Positions 1 through 12,156 of a stretch of 64,000 nucleotides of DNA are shown one piece after another. Position 1 is the stretch's first letter; each line of letters begins with the position of its first letter. Under the pieces are notes generated by a model. That model had not been told where the DNA came from, ran no database searches, and saw nothing but the letters and a program-made list of their open reading frames with translations. The translations under genes were made by a program, and so were the position numbers. The DNA comes from Selaginella moellendorffii. Taxonomy: Eukaryota; Streptophyta; Lycopodiopsida; Selaginellales; Selaginellaceae. Location: assembly GCF_000143415.4 (NCBI RefSeq), contig NW_003314302.1:1405208-1469207 (forward strand), given 5' to 3'.

Positions 1-2980
1 TAATTTGAAAATTGAAAAATTTTACTTCTGAGAAAAGTTCTAATAGTGTACATAAACCATGTGAACAGAAAAAAATGCATTCTTTCTTACTTGAGGAAGA
101 TGTCCCTCATAGAACAATATCTTCTTCTTTGTAAGATCACCTGAACATTAACATATGCTTATAGTCAAGTGCAAGTTATATAAGTAGTAACACTGCTGAT
201 AGTGGCAATCCAAAACTCTAGAGTGGCTTTCCTTCTTCTACTAGCTTTTATATATGTCATTATTAATGTGGGAGAAAGAACTAAAACAAGATAATAACAA
301 AGTTCTGTAGACAAATTCAAGTTTGGGAGGTGTGTTAGAAAAATATTTATATTTGCTGAGAGAAATTTCCACTTACCATCAAAAACAATTAACAATGTTA
401 AAATTTAAATTATGCCTTAAAGTCATGAACAAAACATGGAAGATTCAATGAATGCCTATTTAGAAAACTAAGTACTTGCATATTCTACTCTTATTTTAAG
501 TAGTGATGTACCAGATATTGATGCAACCCAACTTTGTTTATGGTACTACTTATGCAATAAAGCCTTATTTATTTTATTACATCTTTATTTGACCAATTAA
601 AGAATTTTTGAGCAAGCGGACTTATCAAGACATCAAGCACATACACTTATGAACTTTATACCTTGGTCAGCAAATCCTGAAACAACTTATTGACTTCTAC
701 AACAGTCAAGAACCTCTTATGTAAAAACCTGTGGGAATATCCACTAATTCCACTATATTCCACTAGTATTATAATTAGTGGTAATATATATATATATACA
801 TACATGTATTTACAAACCTTACACTATCCTCCCCTCCGGAAGATGAAAATGTGATGATAATAAGTTAGGTGGTACATCTGGAGCTTCTACTGGCGATTAT
901 AAATTACCACAAGAATCTAAAACTCCTATAAAATCATTAATAAAGTTATTGATAACCATGAGTAAAATAAAACCCAAAGCTATCACATAAGCATTAGCCA
1001 AGTACAGAATCCTGGTGAACCAATTGCAACTCTGGATACAACTCCCAAATGCTCAAATCAACCACACAACCATAACTTTGAACTGAAGTAAGGGATTTTG
1101 AGAATTATTATAATCCATAAAACACCATTGTAGCAAACAATACATCCCGACTCTAAGTTTACATGTCAACAATCCTCCAAGACCACTATTAACTCAAACT
1201 TAGGATCATAAGTAGAACCATCATCCTTGTCTAGCATTACATATGGGAAGTTGAATTCACTTTATTCATCCTTTTTATCCTTTCCTCGAAGGAATTTTTT
1301 TTTTGAAGCACTAGCTTTATTTGGACTCACTATTCTCATCCTCACTCCATTATTTATGTTTGACCTCACTTCACTATCACATTTATTTGGCTTCACTATG
1401 TTAAGGCTAGATGTTCCATTTGGAGTCGCTATATTCATCCTCACTCCATAATCTATATTATTTTTCTTTGCTCCACTATCATATTCACTCATCCACACTC
1501 GTCATCAGGGTTGGACTCCCGTCCATCCCCTCTACCCCCTCCTCCAAAGAAAAAAAGTTTGAAGTGTCAAGGAAAAAAGGAGAAAATGAGAAAAATTGAG
1601 GAAAAATAATTGTGAAAGAAGAAAAAGTGAATAAAGAAGCATTGGAAGAAGAATTTACAGTGGGGAAATCAAAATAAGGACATATGCTCAAAGCTTAGAA
1701 AAATACTTTGGCCACTAAAATATAAACAAAAAATTCACACCACTCAACCTTCTTGACACACAACTCAACACTTGAGACGAGAAAATCAATAGCAACATCC
1801 ACACTTTCAAGGGAATATATAAACTCCTCAACAGCAACGATAAAGCAAAAACTCTCAACAACACTCACAAGTAGGGATATGCATTTAACCCAAAACTCTA
1901 GCCAAAGTGACTTAACCCTTGGAACAGAGAAATACTTAATACCAAAATTAATCAAAGATTTTGCCAATGAAATAAAAGCAAGATTCTCAACTTCATAGAC
2001 ACACTTAACATCTAAATTAGTATGAAGAGGATAGAAAACACTCAACTTAACACTAAATTGAGAATGAGAATCAGCTTTATATAAGTCAATAGTCAAGTAG
2101 AATATTCTACTTTAATATTTTATTATAAAACCCTAAAGTCAAATTTTTTACTTTAAACTTTTAGGGCTAAAAATATGTGTTATGGACTTTTTAACAAAGA
2201 AGTGGGTCAAATATTTAGCTAGAATATTATTGTATTTAAAAGTGTTCAATATAAATTCTTTTTTTTATTATTTAATATTTTAATAGTTCTAATCTCCTCT
2301 TCTGTCAACAACAAATTAGTCATGGTTGCAAGTGCTGACTAAGTGAATAATCACAACAAATAATTTAAATTAAAAATATAAATGGATGAAATCATAATGA
2401 TATGACTAGTTGCATGGGTTTAAACAAATCAAACTTCATATAAATTAAAAAATAAAAAAATTAGACCAAATTAACTTGGTATTTAAATTTTCTATAAATT
2501 ATAAATATATTTACACAAATGTATTATAAAACTATGTTTTAAGATAAATTTTAATTTATTATTTTTCTTAATAAAAAAGGAAAAAAAATTGTTAATATGT
2601 TATTATAAAACTTTTTAGCATAAATTTATGTTATGTAGTTTTGCTAAATAACTTTGAAGTTACTATCCATTAAAATATAAATATTAAATATTGCTCCTAA
2701 ATTATACATAAGAAAACACTTTAACTTTTCCCCTGAAACAAAAGATTTAAATCTGATATATAAATTTTTATTATATAATATAGATTTTATATAAATCCAC
2801 TTTAAATAAAAATAATGAAATTTGAAAACCATATCAAAATTTTAAGTTTGATTATAATTCTTCTATCTTTAAATTTTACTTTCCTTATCACAGTTAAACT
2901 TGATAGTCCCATATGCTTATGAAGTTAGGTGGTTTCGGATGCTTGAACTTTGAAACTCGTGCAACTAGGGGTGGTTGCAG
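1..2980. other. AT-rich intergenic DNA, no gene recognised
   Basis: This stretch is strongly AT-rich, with long A and T runs and a short TA microsatellite near 786-799. The open frames are short and low-complexity and I recognise none of them. Around 820-840 the minus strand reads a purine run followed by TGTAAGG, which could be the polypurine tract and LTR start of an old minus-strand retroelement, but I could not find the partner repeat. At 1320-1460 a phrase around CTCATCCTCACTCCAT recurs degenerately, like an eroded minisatellite. Confidence 0.6.
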
Positions 2981-2983
2981 AAC

Positions 2984-3467
2984 TTCATCATCCTCAAAAT
3001 TTGAAGAGGAGTTTAGTTATTTAGGTTTAGCTGATTTAGTTACCTTAGCTTCTTTCTTCCTTTTCTTGTTCTCCTTCAATTTGCGAATCTCCCTTTGCAA
3101 ATTCTCGATTTCGACTTCTTGAGGCATACGCTGCAGCACCGCAGCATCTGGCTCTTCCTCTTCTAACTCAGCCTTAGCCTTTTTTGCAGCATCTTTAGCA
3201 AGAGTTTCCTCCTCTTGATTCACCTGTCTAGAGGTTTCAACATCATCAGTACGGTTCCTTTTCAGCATCCCACTAGCTGCATGCATGCCTCTATTAGTAA
3301 CTGAACATGCATACAATGTTCTTACCAAATGGTGCAATCCAACTAATCTTACACAGGTCGCTTTGGATCTACTAGAAAAGTCTCTGCATATGCAACTTGA
3401 GTTAAAAAATTTGTCAAAAGTTGAATAGGAATCGCTAAAACAATTTCTCTGATACCAAATGTAGCGC
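2984..3467 (-). mobile_element. 5' end of a minus-strand LTR retroelement (LTR tip, tRNA-Met primer site, leader)
   Basis: On the minus strand, GCGCTACA (3467-3460) is followed by TTTGGTATCAGAGAA. TGGTATCAGA is the primer-binding site complementary to the 3' end of initiator tRNA-Met used by many plant LTR elements, and CTACA is the same LTR terminus seen in the complete element at 6023-13299. The following leader enters an open frame rich in Glu and Lys (EVEIENLQREIRKLKENKKR) that looks like a coiled coil, possibly the start of a gag-like protein. The fragment stops abruptly at its LTR tip, where plus-strand gypsy pol sequence begins, so it is a rearranged piece and not a whole element. Confidence 0.55.
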
Positions 3468-3469
3468 AT

Positions 3470-6022
3470 ATGAATTTGGAGCCAAACTCTAAGCTCGTTA
3501 CACTACAAAATGAGGGTCTGGTTCAATCAGCTACCTCTGCTCAGCATTTCGATGCTTGTGTCGAGGGGTTGGAAGTGTTGGTTGGCAAAATCACACTTGT
3601 GGAGACTTTTTATCTCGCGGATATCCATTGTGTGGATCTCATTCTTGGGATGCCATGGTTGGTGAAGGTGGATCCAGAGATAAAGTGGAGCATTAAGCGT
3701 ATCTCACTGGAGTATGGTGGCGTTAAAGATGTGTGGTTTGGCGAGGGCGTTCAACCACTAGTTGTTATGCTCTCTGCTACATCTTTGAAGCGGGCTTGTC
3801 GTAATGGAAAAGCACTTTCAAGTTACTTGCTGTTTGTTCGTGACTTGGGGGACCAAAGCACGTGTAGGGGAGAAGTAGCAGTACAGGATGTACTGGATGA
3901 GTTTTCTGATGTTTTTCCATTTGAACTTCCTCATGGATTGCCTCCATTACGAGGTGTGGAGCATGGGATTACATTGGAGCCGGGGACGCGGCCAATTTAC
4001 CGGCGTCCATTTCGGTTAAGTTATGTGGAGGAGCAAGAAGTTCAACGATAAGTCAAGGAGTTACTTGAGTTTGGATTTATTCAACCAAGTAAGTCTCCGT
4101 TTGGTGCTCCAGTTTTGCTTGTGAAGAAGAAGGACGGTTCAATGCGCGATGTGTATTGACTACCACTCTTTAAACAAGAAGACAGTGAAGGATAAGATGC
4201 CAATGCCACGTGTGGATGATATCCTAGACAAGCTTGGTGAAGCACGAGTGTTTACCAAGATTGATCTGAGGAGTGGGTATCATCAAATTGCAATGGATGA
4301 TGCATCTATCTCCAAGATGGCATTCAACACAAGCTTCGGACATTTTGAGTTTACAGTTATGCCGTTTGGTTTGACGAATGCACTAGCCACATTTACTCGG
4401 TTGATGACGGAGGTATTTGGGCGTTATCTTCATGAGTTTGTGGAGATTCTCTTGGACGATATTCTTGTTTTTAGCAAGAATATGGAGGAGCATAAGGTGC
4501 ATTTGCACAAGGTTCTTTTATTACTTCGTGATAGCAAACTTTATGCGAAGAAGAGCAAATGTGAATTTGCAAAGTCGGAGGTGGAATATCTAGGCCATAT
4601 TGTGACATTTAAGGGTGTCAAGACGGATCCAAGGAAGGTGGGTGTGGTGGAAAATTGGCCTACACCGACTACAGTGGCTGAGTTGTGCAGTTTTCTTGAT
4701 ATGGCTAGTTACTACCGACGTTCCAACATAAGTTTGCAGAGGTGGCTATTCCTTTGACGCGGTTGTTACGCAAGAATGTGCCATTTGAATGGAAGAAGCC
4801 ACAAGAGGAGAGTTTTGTGGTGCTGAAACGATTGTTGAGCGAGACTCTAGTGCTTCGCATTGCTGATCCATCGAAACCTTACGAGGTGACATGCAATGCG
4901 AGTGGTTATGCACTGGGAGGAGTTCTCATGCAAGAGGGATAGCCTATTGCATATGAGAGTCGAACTTTGAATTCCGCGGAGCAACGCTATTCCACATATG
5001 AGCAAGAGTTACTCTCTATTGTTCATGCTTTGCAGACGTGGCGGCACTATCTTTATGGTGCAGTGTTCATGGTGTTGACAAATCACAAACCACTTGTATA
5101 TCTCTTCACACAGAAGGAGTTGAACACTAGGCAAGCTCGTTGGATGGTCAAACTCATGGAGTTTGGGGAGTTTCCTATTGAGCATCGTCCGAGAAAATCA
5201 AATGTGGTGGCAGATGCTTTATCTCGTGTTCGTCATGTGACGACGTTATGAACACGATTTTGTCATCATTTGAATAAGGTGGTTAGTGAGTTTGGGCAAT
5301 TGGTTGAGCATGCTCAGGCTCAGGATACTGAGGTGACCTCTTTGCGAGCCCAGATGGAAGCCCCTTTCTCATTGGTGGATGGGATTCTCTACTACAATGG
5401 CCATGTATATTTGCCACGGGTGGATGCGTTAATTACTCAAGTTTTATTCCACTATCATGATCGTTCAGAGGCCGGTCATTTTGGGGGGAAGAAGACATAT
5501 GAGTTGATTAAGCGCAACTTTTATTGGAGGAATATGAAGGCTGATATCCTCAAGTATTGTAAATCATGCGAGTTTTGTCAACGGGTTAAGGTGCCACGGG
5601 AGAAGCCGGGGGGACTTTTGCAACCTTTACCTATTCCTCAGAGCCATTGGTGTAGTATCTCTATGGACTTCATCACTTGTTTGCCACGAACACAGAGGCA
5701 AAAAGAGCAAGTATGGGTCATAGTGGATCGGTTGACGAAGTATGTGCGGTTGTTGGCTCTTCAGAAGACTGTCACTGCCTCAGACTTGGCTGTGGTTTAC
5801 TTGGAGAAGGTTTTTCCTGATTTTGGTTTGCCGAAGGACATCATTAGTGATTGAGATTCAAAGTTCACCAGTGGATTTTGGAAAAGCTTTGCAAAGGCTA
5901 TGCAAGTGACTTTGAAACTCTCGAGTGGAGATCATCCTCAGACGGATGGGCAAACTAAGCGTGTGAATCAGGTGGTGGAGGATATGCTACATTGTAGCAT
6001 TGGTCAAAGGCAAGAATAGTGG
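3470..6022 (+). mobile_element. Ty3/gypsy pol, left part: protease end, reverse transcriptase, RNase H, integrase (inactivated)
   Basis: The frame opens with the end of a retroviral-type aspartic protease (DLILGMPWL), then reverse transcriptase (FTKIDLRSGYHQI, VMPFGLTNA, and LLDD in place of YVDD), RNase H (YSTYEQELLSIVHAL, VADALSR), then integrase with an HHCC zinc finger (H-x-H, CKSCEFC) and a DDE core (MDFITCLPRTQ, HPQTDGQ). The domain order PR-RT-RH-INT is diagnostic of Ty3/gypsy. It is dead: there are stops near 4050, 4940 and 5852, a frame break near 4142, a deletion near 4725, and the RNase H catalytic Asp is Asn (CNASGYALGG). Integrase is cut at 6022 by the nested element and resumes at 13305. 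The 5' LTR and gag are missing. Confidence 0.9.
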
Positions 6023-7165
6023 TGTCGCGAATGTGACTTCGGGTATCGAAAGTTACCTGTCGGCCAGTCCTTACGGACACTCTTACCTTACTGCCACGAC
6101 GGCAGGAGGTTGGTATTGCTGGACCCGTTATTAGTCTCCACCTAAGCTAGTTGAGAAACTGGTCCTCGCGTGTGCACTTGACCAGATGGGCATAAGGACG
6201 GAATTCCTAAGTGCTATTAGTCAAGCATACTTGACCTGGTTAGAGAAACTCATTCGTTGACTTGCACTTGCTAGTGTTGGGAACCCCCGCGATATTGAGC
6301 TTGGTCCCTCAACATTGCTAGATGATAGCTTACCGTGTCTGCCAAACACCCTCGCTATCATGCCTTTTGTGTTAGTCTCAATTCGTCCCAGATGCTATTT
6401 ATGGAAAGTGTCCAGATTTGCTCATTTGGCATATCTACAGAATGTAGAGATCGTCCTGAACACAATGGTGTTCGTCCCGTGTCCAAATTCGCAATCTAAG
6501 GACATTCCATATTTAGTAAGTTTTGAGCTTGTCCCAGAGACTAACTCCTGATACTAAGGGAGGCTTGGGGTGAAAGCCCAAAGTGTGTGTTCCTCAAGGG
6601 GGGGGGGGCTATGGGGGGTTCCAAATGTATAGTAGGGATAATGGGTAGGTCGGGCATGGCCAACCAACCTGAGGCATAGTCTAGCTCCCGCTTGCGTGCC
6701 TGTCCTTGTTCTGCGTCCAGCTTGGGTCTAAGCCCAAGTTCCATTCCATGCTAGCTGGTGGAGTACCCATATCCTCACGTTAGGCCATCGGTATGCTGAA
6801 ATAGCGCCAGACTCCATTTGACTCTGTTTTGCATGCTGGTCCTGGCATTGGGATGTTGGTTGCTCTAGGACTGTTCCAAGTCGCTCTGGGCCCCTGTCCC
6901 TCCGCTCCTTGGGCTATATGCTCGGGAGTTGCTCCGTGGTCCGGTTCCATCACTCCTTGGCGTCACGCTTGGGAGTTTGGCACCGTTCCTTCGTTCAGTG
7001 GCCCAAGGCCCTGAACCTCAGGTTCCTATGGACACGTGGCATGGACACGTGGTATGTGATATGTGGCATCTGTCACGTGGCACAAAGAGGGTTTAGGTTC
7101 CGCTTCGTGGTGTTATCCTATGGTAAATTACCATAGGATCAAGGGTCAAAACCACGTGCGCTACA
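6023..7165 (+). repeat. 5' LTR of the nested element
   Basis: 1143 bp, TG...CA ends. It contains a poly-G run near 6599, three ACGTGG motifs (7034, 7047, 7075) and a palindrome at 7115-7139 close to its 3' end. It is near-identical to 12157-13299. Confidence 0.95.
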
Positions 7166-7180
7166 TTTGGTATCAGAGGA
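7166..7180 (+). promoter_or_regulatory. Primer-binding site (initiator tRNA-Met)
   Basis: TTTGGTATCAGAGGA lies directly after the 5' LTR. TGGTATCAGAG is complementary to the 3' end of plant initiator tRNA-Met. A 2-3 nt spacer after the LTR is normal for this group. Confidence 0.85.
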
Positions 7181-7342
7181 TGAGTCTCAGCGATATTATC
7201 CAATGAGATTGGGCAACTAGTCTCGTTGCATACGCAGAGATGAAAATGATGATCCGAGTGGGTACACGTTTTGGTGCAAAGACTTCGCATTGGTTCCTTG
7301 GGATAGGTTTTGGTTACCTTTTTGTTCCAAGCCAGTGCAAGA

Positions 7343-7583
7343 CGTAGCAAAAGAGAACTAAGGGCCAGGCCGAGAATGCTCAGCTAGAAACACATAGGAG
7401 TTCCTACCTTATGTTCATCTGGCTAAGTACAGATGCTAAGCCCAGTAAGCTAACACTTGGACAAGAGGGGCTAATAAAGGGAACCAGCAGTACCGACCTC
7501 CTGCCATCGTGGCAGTAAGGTAAGAGTGTCCGAAAGGACTAGCCGACAGGTAACTTTCGATACCCGAAGTCACATTCGCGACA
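7343..7583 (-). repeat. Inverted, diverged LTR-like segment inside the leader
   Basis: Read on the minus strand, 7583 downward begins TGTCGCGAATGTGACTTCGG and follows the first ~120 bases of the flanking LTR closely (GTATCGAAAGTTACCTGTCGG, CTTACCTTACTGCCACGA). It then diverges but regains similarity at CCAGATGAACATAAGG and ends near GCTACG. It therefore looks like a short LTR of a related family in reverse orientation. I see no target duplication around it. Confidence 0.7.
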
Positions 7584-10500
7584 CTAGTGGATCCTTCCTA
7601 GGTATGATTATAAGTGGATCAATCAAGACTATAGGGATTAATCTATTGGTTCAAGTAATCATGGCCGTGCTCTCTCATAAACTTTTCTTCGATTGAACTG
7701 AAGGCAGTGCGAAAGCAAGCTTGAGGTTTGGTCAAAGATGAGACCGAAAAGAGAGTCATCGGGGACGAAGGATCAAATACGTAAATCATTTCCTCTTCTC
7801 GGAGAGATGATTTGCAACGAGGTGTTAACTCATTGCTTGTGTTCACATCATGCAATCAAGTGTCCCTATCTTGATGCATGTTGGAGATGGTGGTCTTACA
7901 ATGGTGAGTTGTGGGATGGATAGTGGTGAAGTGCTATACCATTTTGTCTAAGCTTGCTATTGGAAGACTTGGGTTGCAATGCTCAATTCTTTTTCGGGGA
8001 ACCTTGCTATTGCTCCTTGAGTAGCTTGGTGTTGGATTAGTTTTAAGATTGGTCAGAAAGAGAGTGGCATGAGCTTGTCTGTGTTGTGAACAAAAGTTTG
8101 TGATGTTGGGTGTTGTAAATCTCTATCGGTGGAGTGTGGCATTTATGTTGCATTTTGTCGAATTGAGTTGGCACTTGATACTCACATAAACCTTTGCAGT
8201 AGTGACATGGGTATTGCTCATAGTGTTGCTTGATTGATGATCAAATCATTGTGATTTATATCATATCCATGTGATAATGAGCAATGTGTTTACGAAGTTG
8301 CTTGGATAAATGATGATCAACCCCCAAAGTGGTTGATGGAGAAGTTAGTCTACTTGCACGAAGTAGCATTGTAGTAGCTTTGACTGGATTCTCGGAGATG
8401 GTCCATTATGCTAAGCTTAAGTTGGTACCTTGTTTCCTTGAGTTTGCCTGTTAGGTGATGGAAAGGGTTGTAGTATTCATTTGCTATAGCTTGTCGGTTG
8501 ATCCGTTAGCACTTGGAGTAGATTGTTGGATGGAGAAGATGTGTAGTTGGGGCATTGATATCACTAGCACTTGTGTTAGTGGAAGTGGCATTGTTATTTC
8601 AAGTGATGAGGAATTTTCCTTGGACCTTGAATTTTCCATGTCATTTTTCTTGTTAGTGTTTTGGCTTCACATTGGATCTTGAAGGTGATTGAAGAAGAGT
8701 GTTAGTGCAATATGGATATCCGAAGATGTGGTCTTCGTGATCAAGCCTTGGATGTTCATTTTGCACTTTGCGGATATCGGTGTTGGATAACGGTTAGATG
8801 GGCAAAGATATTCGATGCTTAAGCATATTTTTGGATCATGAGAATTTGTGTTGAGGTGAGCCTATGTGAAGTTGTTAGTAGGAGGAAGTTGGTTGAGTCT
8901 TGAAAGTTTGCAATCCTAGACTGAGAGTCATTCTTTCTCTAGGATGGGAAATTTTCCACAAATTTTCTTAAACTTTTCCAATGGCTGGTCTATTGATCAT
9001 TTTGTCCGAAAACCATTCCGTTTTCGAAAGCCAGTACAAACTAGTGAAGGGGTTGGAGTTGACTTCGGTTGGCTTAGATCTTAGTAAGTAGTTTGTATGA
9101 TGCGGCCCGAAAGGGATGCTGACTTTTGGGGCTAAAGCAATTAGGTTGGATAAAGTCTAGAGTTGATGTAGGAAAGTGGCCGTTGCGCTTTTCTAAGAAA
9201 GGTGACTCTTATGCCTTTCTTTTGTAGCATTATGCTCGGTGGCAGGTTGCACCTTGCATTTTGCTAAGACTCTATGAGAGTAGTGAGCTCTCACTGATCT
9301 TGACTTAGTCTTGGTAGCCCTGCGCCTTGGCTAAGGATAGTGATGTCCAACTTAGTTGTTTGAGGTTGAGATGTTGGTACTTGTACTATAGCTTTGTCTA
9401 TGAGGAGGTTGTGTACCGATATGAGTCCATCTCATGGTCTTCACTTTAGTTTCGACTGAGTGTTGATCACATAGCTAGCCTCTTCAAGGCATGCTCAGAG
9501 CTATTGACTAAATGCATTAGTGAGCTTATTGCGGTTGAGTTGGATTCGAGTGGTCATTTAGTTTGTGCTTGTCTATGAACTTTTATCTCGTACCTGAGGT
9601 ATTATGTTCATGTTGGACAAGTATGTAACTCGATGACATGAGTTGGTGTTTGGGTCTTGTGAAGGCAAGTTGAGGAGTGATTGTTAGTTGCTTTGTGACT
9701 AGTGATTACTTGTAGACTTCGTCAAGGACCGTTGACACTTGATTTGCTCGATGATGATTTAGCAATGATGGGCTTGCTTTACCGGATGGTGTTGCGGAGG
9801 ATCGTGTCATTAGGCTGGCATGGTTTTTCCATGTTGGCATGTCAATTCCTTTGTCGATATCATTTGGTTACGTTTGGTCTATAGTGTTAAATTTCATTGA
9901 GTCTTGGATATGGTGATTCACTCCTTGAGGAAGTGTTATCTGTAACTGAGTATTGCTGAAGAAATTGGTCTTGGATACTGAGTAAAGTATCTTCGACTTT
10001 GGTTAGCTTGGTTGCTAAATAGTTTTGAGTGGTGATTCACTCTTGCTTTCTGCTAGCTTTGTTTTGTTGTTGATGGCATTGAAGTGATGCCTTGTCGTTG
10101 ACATTATTGAGGTTGAGATTCAAAGTGAAATGAGATGTCTCTCCTTAGGATTGATATGGAGTTTCATTAGTTTTAATGAAGATAGTGTTGATGATTGGCT
10201 ATGGCTTTATGTTATTGGCATTCGTGCATTTGCTAGTTAGCAACTATGTTGACGTTCAAATGAACTAAGTGGCAAGTTGAGTTAGTTGTGTTCTAGACGA
10301 GATTATTTAGTAGAGGGTTGAGCTTCGGCTTTTCCTTGAAAAGTGATTCAGTTATGGACTATGCTAGCTTTACGAGATGAAGAGTTAGTGATCGCTATTA
10401 GAATATTTGAGTCCTTGCTGGATTTGAGTTGGAATATATATCGATCATGGATGATTCTTCTTGTGCTTGTTATGAAGTGAGTTACGTCTTGGTATAGATG

Positions 10501-12143
10501 GATTCATGGAGGATCATTTGATGATCACTTGTTGGGCATAGCTTTGTTATACTTAGCTTTTGGATTGATGCAAATATGCTCTTCATTAGCTTTGGCATTA
10601 TGAAGTTTAGCTTATGGATGTGTTGAGGAAGATATTGTGAGTTGCATCACGATTTCTTCTTTCACATTGAAGTTAGCTTCTATGAGACTCGTGATCATTA
10701 TTAAGCAAGACTTGGCTATAGGCTTCTTCGAGCTTTGGTTCTTTGAGTTTTATGCTCATTATTCCATTTGTTAGAAGTTGTTGGGGAAGGCATTTTGGCT
10801 CATTAGCTTCAATGTTGAAGTTAGTATTTGCATCTAGCAATCATTGGTGATGATTGACTATCATCTAGGATAATTGATTATCCATGTCAAAAAGTTTTGC
10901 TTGATTATTGTTGGTATAGAATGGTTTGCCGTTCTTCGGGATGGTGGATTCCTTCTTAGACGATGATTATGCATCTTTTTATTGATGGAATGATTGATGA
11001 TCTTTCATGATGGTTAGTTGTTCTCTTTGATAGCTTATGGCTTTTTGCAATACCACATGTTCTTTGTGGTTTGCTTTGGTTTGGTCTCTTGGGCTTGAGA
11101 CATCAGTAGGATGTTGCTAACACTTGCTTAGGCAACTTGAGTTCCTTGGTGTTGTTGGTTGGGATCTATTCAGATTAGCTTTTGTGATAGTTGGCAGGCA
11201 TGAGTGTTTGTTGGTTTTACCACATTCATTCTCTTCTGTTGATCGTTGCTCGAGTTAGTTTTGATAGATTTGGATGTTATTTCCTTTGGGTGATACATTC
11301 GCGAGCATTGTGCTTGTTAGTCAATGATACTTTGTGTTCTTTCAATTCTCTCTAGTAAGTTGTTGGCTTACTGTCTATTATTTTCGGTAGTTAAGTTTCC
11401 TCATTGAGTTTTCTTGATGATCTACTTGCTATTGAATTTTGTTGGATGGTTAATCCTATGTTTCCCGAACTGATGATCTTGGTGGTTCCTACACTATAAA
11501 TACTAGTTTATCGGATGATAACTTATGTGGAATACTTTTGTGTTCTACTCTAAGATATAATCACTAGTAATTAAGCTTCTCAGATATCATTGTCTCTGAC
11601 TTTGATATTGTCCATCCATTGATCTTTGAGTTTGGGCCAGTATAGGCAGACTGGCTTCGGCACTTCGTGTGCATGGTGAAATCTCTAGTCATGGGGTAGC
11701 TACTGTCGACTGGTCACATAACCCGCCTCTCTGTCGATGTTCTTTATTTTGTGAAAGGGCGTGACCATGTAAACAACTCTACACTGCCTGTTTACAGTAG
11801 TCTATCTAAACCTTACCGACGGGTTTGGTTTCTTTGCTCAGGAGGGTTGGGGCCTCTGGCTTCTCTCTCTATGTTCTTGCGGGTAGGGCATATCACACTT
11901 TTGTAGCTGGGTGACACCCAGAGCAGCAAGGGTGGCTGACTCCGTTGGTCATTTCCTTGTCGGTGACGGCCGGAAGGTGTCTGAGTTGGTAGCGCATCCG
12001 CGTTAGACAAAGAGGTTGCCCCCTTAACTCATTTAAGTTGGTGCATTTCTCACATAGTGTGAGTACCGTGAACTTTTTCTGGAGTTGTTTCCTTGGCGGT
12101 ATTCTAGACTCGAGTGTGCGTCGACGAGGACGTTGATTTTCCC
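7584..12143. other. Non-coding interior of the nested element, T/G-rich plus strand
   Basis: About 4.5 kb with no gene. From roughly 7.6 to 11.6 kb the plus strand is visibly rich in T and G and poor in C and A (endless TTG, TGG, GATG words). Stops interrupt all frames. Near 11970 a stretch resembles a tRNA A box (GTTGGTAGCGCA) but no matching B box or cloverleaf follows. The composition shifts back near 11640. Confidence 0.7.
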
Positions 12144-12156
12144 AAGGGGGGGAGAG
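12144..12156 (+). promoter_or_regulatory. Polypurine tract of the nested element
   Basis: AAGGGGGGGAGAG immediately precedes the 3' LTR start TGTCGCG. This is the expected plus-strand primer site for LTR retrotransposons. Confidence 0.85.

Noticed and set aside
11960-12020. GTTGGTAGCGCA, tRNA-Asp/Val-like A box in the nested element
   Set aside because: The downstream region has no TTCGA B box and no paired arms.
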